Origin: Zygnema cylindricum | Lineage: Eukaryota > Streptophyta > Zygnematophyceae > Zygnematales > Zygnemataceae | Length of the DNA stretch: 64,000 nt | Reading direction: 5' to 3' | NCBI GenBank assembly: GCA_037447655.1 | Contig: JBBHKE010000176.1 | Coordinates: forward strand, 310,001 to 374,000 | Shown: piece after piece, positions 38,426 to 48,460 of the stretch | How the letters are laid out: each line of letters starts with the position of its first letter | Numbering within the stretch: the first letter of the stretch is position 1 | Program-made: the position numbers and the translations under genes | Notes under the pieces: model-generated | The model's database searches: none | What the model was told of the DNA's origin: nothing | Seen by the model: the letters and a program-made list of their open reading frames with translations, nothing else

Positions 38426-39415
38426 TTACTGGAGAATGTTGCACCTGGGGACAATTTCTTGCATGCAATCTAAGATGACATACTCTTGTTCTTTTTGCTG
38501 CTTTTGTTGCTCTGTCATTTGAAATAAATCTATCGAGTCTAGTTCATCTTTGACAATGATATTCCTTGCTACAACTATTTTCTGCCTCTCAAATACAAAG
38601 ACTTTGTAACCTTTAGAGTGATCATCATATCCTAACAAAATACCTGGTAATCACTTCGGTTCCATTTTCCATCTAGTAGTAGATGTATCCAAGATAAAGC
38701 ATTGACTACCAAAGACTTTGACATGGCTAACATCTGGTTTGTTACCTGTCCAGATCTCGTAAGGACTAGTTTCTACCGATCTGGATCCTATCCTATTCTT
38801 AATATAAACTGCACAATTTAGAGCCTCAGCCCAGAATTTCATATCCACATTTTTATCTGCAAGCATCGACCTAGAGCTCTCCGTGAGAGTTCTATTTAGT
38901 CTTTCCGACACCCCATTTTGTTTCGGTGAATATGGGATAGTCAATAGATGACTAATACCTTCCTCGAGTAAAAGGTTTCAAATTCTTTTCGACGTATATT
39001 CACCACCATTGTCCGATCTGAGCTGCAAAATAGGTGAATTATGAAGTTTTTCAACCCATGCTTTAAAGTGTTTGAAGTGACCAAACACTTCACTCTTCTC
39101 CTTCATGAAGAAAACTTTTGTAAACTTGGAGAAATCATCTGTGAAGGTGACCATATATTTCATCCCCCGGGCAGATGGAACCTTCGCAGGACCAAAAACA
39201 TCCGAATGGATTTGTTGTAAAAGTCTCGTTGACCGATGCTCAGACTCTTTAGGAAATGGCAATCGGTGGATTTTGCCTAAAGCGCAACCATCTCAAATTT
39301 TGACCGGCTCATCTCTGATTGATACACCTTCTATTTTTCCAGCAAGGACCATTTTCCTCAAATTATCATAGCTGACATGGCCTAATCTTTTATGCCACAA
39401 CTCATCTGAGTGCAA
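38426..39415 (-). pseudogene. Copia integrase (broken)
   Basis: Inserts the element DNA into the host chromosome. The zinc-binding part starts with LWHKRLGH (HX4H intact). The first Cys position of the CX2C pair is a TGA stop (39295-39293), directly before DGCALGK. The catalytic core follows, with the first Asp in IHSDVFGP, the second in LRSDNGGEYTS and the Glu in NGVSERLNRTL, all present. Further in-frame TGA codons are at 38980-38978 and 38653-38651; reading continues through them as IPYSPKQNG and LLGYDDHSKGYKVF, the latter being the usual C-terminal integrase segment. A frameshift near 39415 separates it from the protease. About 330 codons remain recognisable. Confidence 0.94.
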
Positions 39416-39894
39416 AACACAACACCGGAGTACAGAACATCATTCTCCTTGGTAATAGCCATATCCATGAGATACATCTTGCTACTATCTCTAGTACATG
39501 TAACCGCAACCTTGCCATTTTTGCTAGCAACCTGCCAACCATTCTTCAAATTAACCTCAAAGCCTTTAGTCTCTACCAACGACGTAGAAAACAAATTTTT
39601 CTTAAAGTCAGGCACAAATAAGACATTGTGAAAGGTTTTTTCAATTGCTTTTCCTTCTACATCAACTAGCAAGGACACATCACCCATAGCACGAGTCTGA
39701 ACACTCATTCCACAAGCATAATAAATATTTTTCTCCGACGTTGCTTTCATATTTTTAAAGATGGCCTTGTTCCACCACATGTGGGCTGACGCTCCTGTAT
39801 CCATTATCTATCCAGGGTCCTTTGCGCCCTCCATTGCTGCCGCCATAGCGAATAGATCTGTGTCGTCTTCCTCTGAAAATCTCAGAGTCTCGTC
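39408..39894 (-). pseudogene. Copia aspartic protease region (broken)
   Basis: Processes the Gag-Pol polyprotein. The active-site motif DTGASAHM begins at 39801, directly after a Met at 39804. Most copia proteases have a Trp a few residues before this motif; here TAG (39810-39808) stands at that place, consistent with a TGG to TAG change. A second in-frame TAG lies at 39897-39895, just upstream. The downstream open frame (to 39382) contains VLFVPDFKKNLFS, the conserved segment between protease and the pre-integrase region. The Asp is present, but stops on the N-terminal side and a frameshift at the C-terminal side (near 39415) make it non-functional. Confidence 0.9.
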
Positions 39895-39897
39895 CTA

Positions 39898-40822
39898 GAG
39901 TGATGAAGAAGCTGAAAAAAGTGCATTTCCACGAGGTGTAGGCCCTGTGAAGCTTTTGTAAAACAGACTTTGTTGCCATCCCGGCCTGTATAAACCTGTA
40001 TCGTTAGCTTGTTTAAGTTTAGGACAGAATTTGTATCCATGACCTCTCTCAGTGCAATAACAACATGCATTGTTGGATTGTCTATTTCCACCCTGATTAA
40101 ACTGTCTAAACTGGTAAACTGAATACGTTGCTGATTAAACTGACCTTTCTTCCCAAAGTCTGAATTAAAAGCCTCTACTTGCTCAACATTGAGAATATTG
40201 GATGTAGCTTCCTCCTCTATTAAAATATTGATGGCTAACTGTAAAGTCCAGCTAGCTTTATGTTTTTCTTTTAGCATGTCATCTTTTTGTTTGAGCATGT
40301 CAGATGCTCCTTTCATACTACGACGGAGACCCCTCATGAGCAAAGCTGCCTGTAAAACGGAGGAAACACCCCACCTGCACAAGCATGTGCATCTACAAGG
40401 ATACAAAATTTGTTAGAATATTCAGCCATTGTACCGCCAGTGTACTTATAGTCCCAAATTTTTCCAGCCAATACAAGCTTTTCCTAGACATTAGCCTTTT
40501 CATAATCACTTTTAAGGGATTTTTAGATATTAATTGTTTTTTTCATTTTTATGCGAGACATAGCTAAGTCCATAGATATACAAAATTTCAGAATAGAACG
40601 AGCTTGCGTATTTTTCTTAGGCCATGACGGATCAGATTCATCCAAAGAACCATCCAATATATCCAAAAGATTGACATTCTCATAATGTGTCTCCACGATA
40701 TCCGCCCAGTAAACATACTTATCCCCAAAGAAGATAGAAATTCTTAAAGACAGGCCCATAACCTGTTGTTCTACGACCACCGGTGCAGGTGGAGGAGCAG
40801 TAGTAGTAGTAGAAGTGGACAT
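39898..40822 (-). pseudogene. Copia Gag with zinc knuckle (broken)
   Basis: Structural protein that packages the element RNA. The frame opens at ATG 40822 inside the 5' LTR (MSTSTTTTAPPP), runs through the LTR end and primer site, where a second in-frame ATG lies at 40759, and continues as GDKYVYWADIVETHY. In-frame TAA at 40525-40523 and TAG at 40486-40484 interrupt it. Gag segments DYKYTGGTMAEYSNKF and VLQAALLMRGL follow, separated by a frameshift in a G run near 40365. Another shift lies near 40125. The third frame then carries a perfect CX2CX4HX4C knuckle (CCYCTERGHGYKFC) at about 40065-40024 and reads straight on toward the protease. Whether the LTR-internal ATG or the one at 40759 was the true start cannot be decided here. 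Confidence 0.85.
40753..40763 (-). other. Primer-binding site, half initiator tRNA-Met type
   Basis: Directly next to the LTR end (CAACA) the minus strand reads GGTTATGGGCC. This is the reverse complement of GGCCCATAACC, the anticodon loop and flanking stem of eukaryotic initiator tRNA-Met, not of the tRNA 3' end. Drosophila copia and yeast Ty5 prime from a cleaved half of this tRNA. Adjacency to the LTR makes this a firm call; the tRNA match is from established knowledge. Confidence 0.85.
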
Positions 40823-41659
40823 TATACATTCTCAGAAGCTATCAAGAATCCTACCAAACAGCTGTTTTCAAGTGCTCACCAATTATTGCAAAAGCATCCA
40901 AACCTCACAAAACTTTATCAGAATATAGAGTAGCTTAAACACTGATAATCCCAAAGTTTTAGCACAATTGACCAAACAACACTCAAGATATAATACTAAG
41001 AAGTTTCCCAAAGAATGTTTGTAGTTTTACTTCTTCGAAGTCTGGATACATAAAAAGCTCTAAGTCCTACGTCTTATACTTTCGGTGTTCAATCGCCGAT
41101 TCAAGTGTACCTGAGAGGTATGTTTAAAATCAACCCACCTACTGAGATCTGCGTGTTCCTAATCGTGCCAACCCAATCTATCATCGTACAGTCAATATTA
41201 CTCAGAATCAATATTAAGTGATTGTACAAATACTTGTCGGCTAAGTCACTTGTGATACTCTTATGAATCTCGTCCGTTGACTTAATTCATATCAATCGCA
41301 GCTGCATTGTCCCGTATTGGATCACATTCACATCACCCGCGGCTACGGTGTCTTGCACTGAATCATATCCAAGAAAGCAGCAACTGCGTTGTCTGTACGG
41401 ATCATATCCAAAGTAACCGCAGTTGTGTTTGTTCTGTCTGTGTCGCAGTTTCGCTGCTGCGCTGCTCTGTCTGCATAGCAGCTGCGCTGCTACACTGCTC
41501 TGTGAGCATAGCTGCTGCGCTGCTCTGTCTGCATAGCAGCTGCGTTGTCCTGTACTGACTCAAGTGATGATGCATATCCTTATTAACCTTACGCTACAAA
41601 TTACTACCTTTCTGCCGTTACACTAATATACTGAGACTTAAAGCTTTGCGAAATCAACA
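40764..41659 (-). repeat. Copia 5' LTR, 896 bp
   Basis: On the minus strand it runs from TGTTGATTTCGC at 41659 to GTAGAACAACA at 40764. Homologous along its full length to 35513-36409, with about 90 differences counted by eye. It includes the start of the gag reading frame near its 3' end. Confidence 0.94.
41440..41545. repeat. GC-rich minisatellite inside 5' LTR
   Basis: Counterpart of 36180-36300: repeated GCTGCGCTGCTCTGTCTGC-like units with CATAGC joints and several CAGCTG hexamers, in the U3 part of the LTR. Confidence 0.8.
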
Positions 41660-41664
41660 ACTAT
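41660..41664. repeat. Target-site duplication ACTAT, right of copia
   Basis: Matches 35508-35512 (ACTGT) at four of five bases. The satellite consensus at this point is ACTGTTTGTG, so this copy carries the change. Confidence 0.75.
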
Positions 41665-44600
41665 TTGTGTAATTTAGGTAACAATTCTTGTTATCGCTAA
41701 CTGTTTGTGTAATATACGTAACAATTCTTGTTATTGTTAACAATTTTTGTAATTTAGTGAACAATTCTTGTTTTCGCTAACAGTTTGTGAAATTTAGGTA
41801 ACAATTCTTGTTATCGATAAAAGTTTGTGTTATTTAGGTAACAATTCTTCTTATCCCTAATAGTTTGTGTAATTTAGATTACAATTCCTGTTATCGCTAA
41901 CAGTTTGTGTAATTTAGATAACAATTCTTCTTATCGCTTACTGTTTCTATAATTTAGGTAACAATTCCTGTTATCGCTAACAATTTGTGAAATTTAGGTA
42001 ACAATTCATGTTAGCGCAAACTGTTTGTGTAAATTATGTAACAATTATTGTTATGGCTAATTGTTTGTGTAATTTAGGTAACAATTCTTGTTATCGCTAA
42101 CTGATTGTGTAATTTAGGTAACAATTCTTGTTGTCGCTAATTGTTTGTGTTATTAAGGTAACAACTCTTGTTATCGCTAATTGTTTGTGTAATTTTGGTA
42201 ACAATTCCTTTTATCGCTAACTCTTTGTGTAATTTAGATAACAATTGGTGTTATCGCTAACAATTTATGTAAGTTAGATATTAATTCCTATTAGCGCTAA
42301 CTGTTTGTGTAAGGTAGGTAACAATTTTTGTTATCATTGACAGTTTGTGTAATTTAGATAACAATTCATCTTATCGCTAACTGTTTGTGTAATTTAGGTA
42401 ACAATTCTTGTTATCGTTAAGTGTTTGTGTAACTAGGTAACAATTCTTGTTTTCGCTAACAGTTTGTGTAATTAAGGAAAAAATTCTTGTTTTCGCTAAC
42501 TGTTTGTGTAAGTTAGGTAACCATTGTTGTTAGAGCTAACAGTTTGTGTAATTTAGTTAACAATTCTTGTTATTGCTAACTATTTGTGCAATGTAGGTGA
42601 GAATTCTTGTTATCACTAACAGTTTTTGTAATTTAGGAAAAAAATTCTGTTATAGTTAACAGTTTGTGTAATTTAGGAAACAATTCTTGTTATCGTTTAC
42701 TCTTTGTGTAATTTAGATAACAATTCTTGTTATCGCTAACAGTTTTTGTAAGTTAGATATTAATTCATATTAGAGGTAACAGTTTGTGTAAATTAGGTAA
42801 CAATTATTGTTATTGCTAACAGTTTGTATAATTTAGGTAACAATTCCTGTTATCGCTAAGTGTTTGTGTAATTTAGGTAACAATTCTTGTTATCGCTAAT
42901 TGTTTCTGTAATTTAGGTAACAATTTTTGTTATCGCTAATAGTTTGTGCAATTTTGGTAAAAATTCATGTTATCGCTAACAGTTTGTGTAAGTTAGGTAA
43001 CCATTCTTGTTAGCGCTAATAGTTTGTGTAATTTACGTATTAATTCATGTTATCACTAACAGTTTGTGTAATTTAGGTATTAATTCCTCTTATCGCTAAA
43101 AGTTTGTGTAAGATAGGTAACTATTTTTGTTACCGCTAATAGTTTGTGTAAGTTAGATAATAATTGCTATTAGCGCTAACTATTTGTGTAATTTAGGAAC
43201 AATTTCTGTTATTGCTAACACTTTGTGTAATTTAGGTAAAAATTCCTGTTATCACTAACTCTTTGTGTAAGTTAGGTTACCATTTTTGATAGCTCTAATA
43301 ATTTGTGTCAGTTAGATAACAATTGCTGTTAGCGCTTACTATTTGTGTAATTTAGGTAACAATTCTTGTTATCGCTAATAGTTTGTGTAATTTAGATAAT
43401 AATTCTTGTTATTGCTAACTGTTTGTGTAATTTAGGTAACAATTCTAGTTATCGCTAACTGTTTGTGTAATATAAGTAACAATTCTGGTTATTGCTAACA
43501 GTTTGTGTAATTTAGGTAACAATTCTTGTTATTGCTAACAATTTGTGTAATTTAGGTAACTATTTCTGTTATCGATAATAAATTGTGTAATTAAGGTAAC
43601 AATATTGGTTAACCCTAACATTTTGTGTTATTTAACTTACAATTTTTGTTATCGTTAACAGTTTATGGAATTTAGGTAACAATTTATGTTATCACTAACA
43701 GTTTGTGTAATTTAGGTAACAATTCATGTTAGCACAAATTGTTTGTGTAATTTAGGTAACAATTCTTATTATCGCTAATTGTTTGTGTAATTTAAGTAAC
43801 AACTTTTGTTATCGCTAATTGTTTGTGTAATTTAGGTAACAATTTCTGTTATCGCTAATTGTTTGTGTAATTTAGATAACAATTTTTGTTATCCCTAACA
43901 ATTTGTGTAAGTTAGATATCAATTCCTATTAATGCTAACAGTTTGTGTTATTTAGGTAACAATTCTTGTTAACCCTAACATTTTGTGTAAGTTAGATAAC
44001 AATTTTTGTTATCGCTAACTATTTATGTAATTTAGGTAACAATTCTTGTTATCGCTAACAGTTTGTGTAATTTAGGTAAAAATTTATGTTATCGCTTACT
44101 GTTTTTGTAAGTTAGGTAACCGTTCTTGTTATCGCTAATTGTTTGTGTAATTTAGGTAACAATTCTTGTTATCGCCTACAATTTGTGTAATTTAGGTAAC
44201 AATTATTGTTATAGCTAACACTTTGTGTAATTTGGGTAACAATTCGTGTTATCGCTAACAGTTTGTGTAATTTAGGTAACAATTCTTGTTATCACTAAGA
44301 GTTTGTGTAATTTAGGTAACAATTCTTGTTATCGATAAAATTTTGTGTAATTTAGGTAACACTTCTTGTTATCGGTAACAGTTTGTCAAATATAGATTAC
44401 AATTCCTTTTATCGCTAACAGTTTGTGTAATTTAGAAAATAATTCTTGTTATCGCTAACAGTTTGTGTAATTTAGATAACAATTCTAGTTATCGCTAACA
44501 ATTTGTGTAAGTTAAATATCAATTTTTATTAGCGCTAATAGTTTGTGTAAGTTCGGTAATATTCTTGTTATCGCTAACAATTTGTGTAATTTAGGTAACT

Positions 44601-47600
44601 TTTCCTCTTATCGCTTACTGTTTGTGTAATATAGGTAATCGTTCTTGTTATCGCTAACTATTTGTGCAATTTAGGTAACAATTATTGTTATCGCTAACTG
44701 TTTGTGTAATTTAGGTAACAATTATTGTTATCGCTAACAGTTTGTGTAATTTAGGTAACAATTCCTGTTATCGATAAAAGTTTGTGTAATTTAGGTTACA
44801 ATTCTTGTTATCCCTAACAGTTTGTCTAATATAGATTACAATTCCTTTTATCACTAACAGTTTGTGTAATTTAGATAACAATTCTCGTTATCGCTTACAG
44901 TTTTTGTAATTTAGATAACAATTATTGTTATTGCTAACAATTTATGTAAGTTAGATATCAATTCCTATTAGCGCTAATAGTTTGTGTAAGTTAGGTAACA
45001 ATTCTTGTTATAGCTGACAGTTTGTGTAATTTAGGTAAAATTCATGTTAGCGCAAAATGTTTCTATAATTTAGGTAACAATTCTTGTTATCGCTAATTGT
45101 TTGTGTAATTTAGGTAACAATTCTTGTTAGCGCAAAGAGTTTGTGTAAGTTAGGTAACAATTCCTATTAGCGCTAACAGTTTGTGTAATTAAGGTAACAA
45201 TTATTGTTATCGCTATCAGTTTGTGTAATTTAGATAATAATTCATGTTATCGCTAACTGATTGTGAAATTTAGGTTACAATTCTTGTTATCACTAATTCT
45301 TTGTGTAATTTAGGTATCAATTCTTGTTATCGCTAACATTTTGTGTAATTTAGGTAACAATTCCTGTTATCGCTAACTCTTTCTGTAATTTAGATATCAA
45401 ATTCCTGTTATCGCTAATTGTTTGTGTAATTTATGTAACAATTCTTGTTATCGCTAATTGTTTGTGATATTAGATAACAAGCCGTGTTATCGCTTACTAT
45501 TTGTGTAATTTAGATAACAATTCTTGTAATCGCTATTAGTTTGTGTTAGTTAGATGTCAATTCCTATAATCGCTAACAGTTTCTGTAATTTAGGTAACAA
45601 TTCATGTTATCGCTAATTTTTTTTGTAGTTTAGGTAACAATTCTTGATATCGCTAACAGTTTGTGCAATTTAGGTAACAATTCTTGTTATCGGCAACTGT
45701 TTGTTTAAATGAGGTAACCATTTTTGTTAGCGCTAACAGTTTGTGTAATTTAGGTAACAATTCATGTTATCGCTAAAAGTTTGTGTAAGTTATGTAACCA
45801 TTTATGTTAGCGCTAATAGTTTGTGTAAGTAAATCGCCAACTGTTTCAGTAATTTTGGTAACAATATTTGTTATTGCTAACTGTTTGTGTAAGTTAGGTT
45901 ACCATTCTTGTTAGCTCTAACTGTTTGTGTAAGTTAGATAACAATTGCTATTAGCGCTAACTATTTCTGTATTTTAGGTAACAATTCTTGTTATCGCTAA
46001 TAGTTTGTGTAATTTAGATTACAATTCATGTAATCGCTAATAGTTTGTGTAATTTAAATAACAATTCCTGTTATCGCTAACTGTTTCTTTAATTTTGGTG
46101 ACAATTCCTTTTATCTTTAAAAGTTTGTGTAATTTGGGTAGCAATTTCTATTATCGCTAATTGTTTGTGTCATTTAGGTAACATTTCTTGTTATCTCTAA
46201 GAGTTTGTGTAATTTAGATAACAATTCTTGTTATCGCTAACTATTTGTGTAATTTAGGTAAAAAATCCTATAATCCCTAAAAGTTTGTGTAATTTAGATA
46301 ACAATTTTTGTTATCGCTAACAATTTGTGTAATTTAGGTATCAATTCCTCTTATTGCTAACAGTTTGTGTCATTTAGGTAGCAATTATTGTTATCCTTAA
46401 CAGTTTGTGTAATTTAGATTACAATACCTGTTATCATTTACTATTTCTATAATTTAGGTAACAATTCCTGTTATCGCTAACAGTTGGTGTAATTTAGGTA
46501 ACAAATCTTGTTATCGCTAACAATTTGTGTAATTTAGGTAACAATTCCTGTTATCGCTAACTGTTTATGTAATTTAGGTAACAATTCTTGTTATCGCTAA
46601 TTGTTTGTGTAATTTAGGTAACAATTCCTGTTATCGCTAATAAATTGTGTAATTTAGGTAACAATTCATGTTATCGTTAACTGTTTGTGTAATTTAGGTA
46701 ACAATTGTTGTTATCGCTAATAGTTTGTGTAATTTAGGTAACAATTCATGTTAGCAAAAACTGTTTGTGTAATTTAGGTAACAATTCTTGTTATCACTAA
46801 CACTTTGTGTAATTTAGGTAAAAATTCTTGTTATCACTAACAGTTTGCGTAATATAGGTAAGGAATCTTGTTATCGCTAATTGTTTTTATAATTCCTGTT
46901 ATCGTTAATAGTTTGTTTAATTTAGATCACAATTCCTGTTATCGCTAAACGTTTGTGTAATTTAGGTAACAATTCCTGTTATTACTAACAATTTGTGTAA
47001 TTTAGGTAACAATTCCTTAATCGCTAACTGTTTCTGCAATATACGTAAGAATTCTTGTTATCGCTAACAGTTTGTGTAATTTAGGTAACAATTCGTGTTA
47101 TCGCTAATAGTTTGTGTAATTTAGGGAACAATTCTTGCAAATCTTGTTAGCGCTAAAAGTTTGTGTAATTAAGGTAATAATTCCTATTATAGCTAACAGT
47201 TTGTGTAATTTAGATAACAATTCTTGTTATTGCTAACTGTTTGTGCAATTTAGGTAAGAATTCTTTTTATCGCTTACACTTTGTGTAATTTAGGAAAAAA
47301 AAATTGTTATCGCTAACTGTTTGTGTAATTTAGGTAACAATTCTTGTTATCGCTAATAGTTTGTGTAATTTAGGTAACAATTATTGTTATCGCTAATTGT
47401 TTGTGTAATTTAGGTAACAATTCTTGTTATTTTTCACAAATTTTGTAATTTAGATTACAATTCCTGTTATCGCTAACAGTTTGTGTAATTTAGATAACAA
47501 TTGTTGTTATCATTAACTGTTTTTGTAATTTAGGTAACAATTCATGTTAACGCAAACTGTTTGTGTAATTTAGGTAACAATTTTTGTTATCGCGAACAGT

Positions 47601-48460
47601 TTGTGTAATTTAGGTAACAATCTTTGTTATCGCTAATTGTTTGTGTAATTAAGGTAACAATTCATGTTATCACTAATAGTTTGTGTTATTTAGGTATCAA
47701 TTCTTGTTATCGCTAATTGTTTGTGTAATTTAGGTAACAATTCTTGTTTTCGCTAATAAATTGTGTAATTTAGGTAACAATTCTTGTTACCGCTAATTGT
47801 TTGTGTAATTTAGGTAACAATTCTTGTTAGGTGTAACAGTTTGTGTAATTTAGGTAATAATTCTTGTTATCGCTAACTGTTTGTGTAATTTAGGAAACAA
47901 TTCTTGTTATCGCTAATTGTTTGTGTAATTTAGGTAACAATTCCTGTTATCGTAAATAAATTGTGTAATTTAGGTAACAATTTTTGTTATCGCTAATGGT
48001 TTTTGTAATTTAGGTAACAATTATTGTTATCTCTAACAATTTGTGTTATTTAGATTACAATTTTTGTTATTGCTAATAGTTTGTGTAATTTAGATAACAA
48101 TTCCTTTTATCGCTAACTGTTTCAATAATTTAGGTAACAATTCTTGTTATCGCTAACAGTTTGTGTAATTTAGGTAACAATTCCTGTTATCGCTAATAGT
48201 TTGTGTAATTTAGGTAACAATTCTTGTTATCGCTAACAATTTGTGTAATTTAGGTAACAATTCTTGTTATCGCTAACAGTTTGTGTAATTTAGGTAACAA
48301 TTCCAGTTATTGCAAACTGTTTATGTAATATAGGTAACAATTCTTGTTATCGCTAATTGTTTGTGTAATTTAGGTAAAAATTACTGTTATCGCTAATAGT
48401 TTGTGTAATTTAGGTAACAATTATTGTTATCGCTAAAAGTTTGGGTAATTTAGATAACAA

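Larger units (their letters stand above)
35513..41659 (-). mobile_element. Full-length, inactive Ty1/copia retrotransposon, 6,147 bp
   Basis: Minus-strand element with two 896-897-bp LTRs, half-tRNA-Met primer site, gag with zinc knuckle, protease, integrase, reverse transcriptase, RNase H and a polypurine tract. Integrase precedes reverse transcriptase, the diagnostic Ty1/copia order. The ends are TGTTG...CAACA and the target duplications are ACTGT/ACTAT. It sits in register in the satellite. About eleven in-frame stops and about six frameshifts break the polyprotein, and the LTRs differ at about 10% of positions (counted by eye), so it inserted long ago and cannot encode a working product. 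The satellite continues on both sides in the same orientation, so the insertion came after the local array formed. Confidence 0.95.

Noticed and set aside
38285-38522. Plus-strand ORFs, 62 and 72 codons
   Set aside because: Antisense to the copia integrase end and linker; no support as genes.
37362-39295. Five in-frame TGA codons in pol, possible alternative genetic code with TGA as sense
   Set aside because: TAG and TAA stops and several frameshifts occur in the same element, and one TGA replaces a zinc-binding Cys position. Simple decay explains all of them.
39105-39631. Plus-strand ORFs opposite integrase and protease
   Set aside because: Mirror images of the real minus-strand pol frames.
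40189-40567. Plus-strand ORFs opposite gag
   Set aside because: Antisense to recognisable Gag segments; chance frames.
41307-41558. 83-codon plus-strand ORF rich in Cys, Ser and Val
   Set aside because: Translation of the LTR minisatellite; the repetitive residues follow from the DNA repeat and it is not conserved as an open frame in the other LTR.
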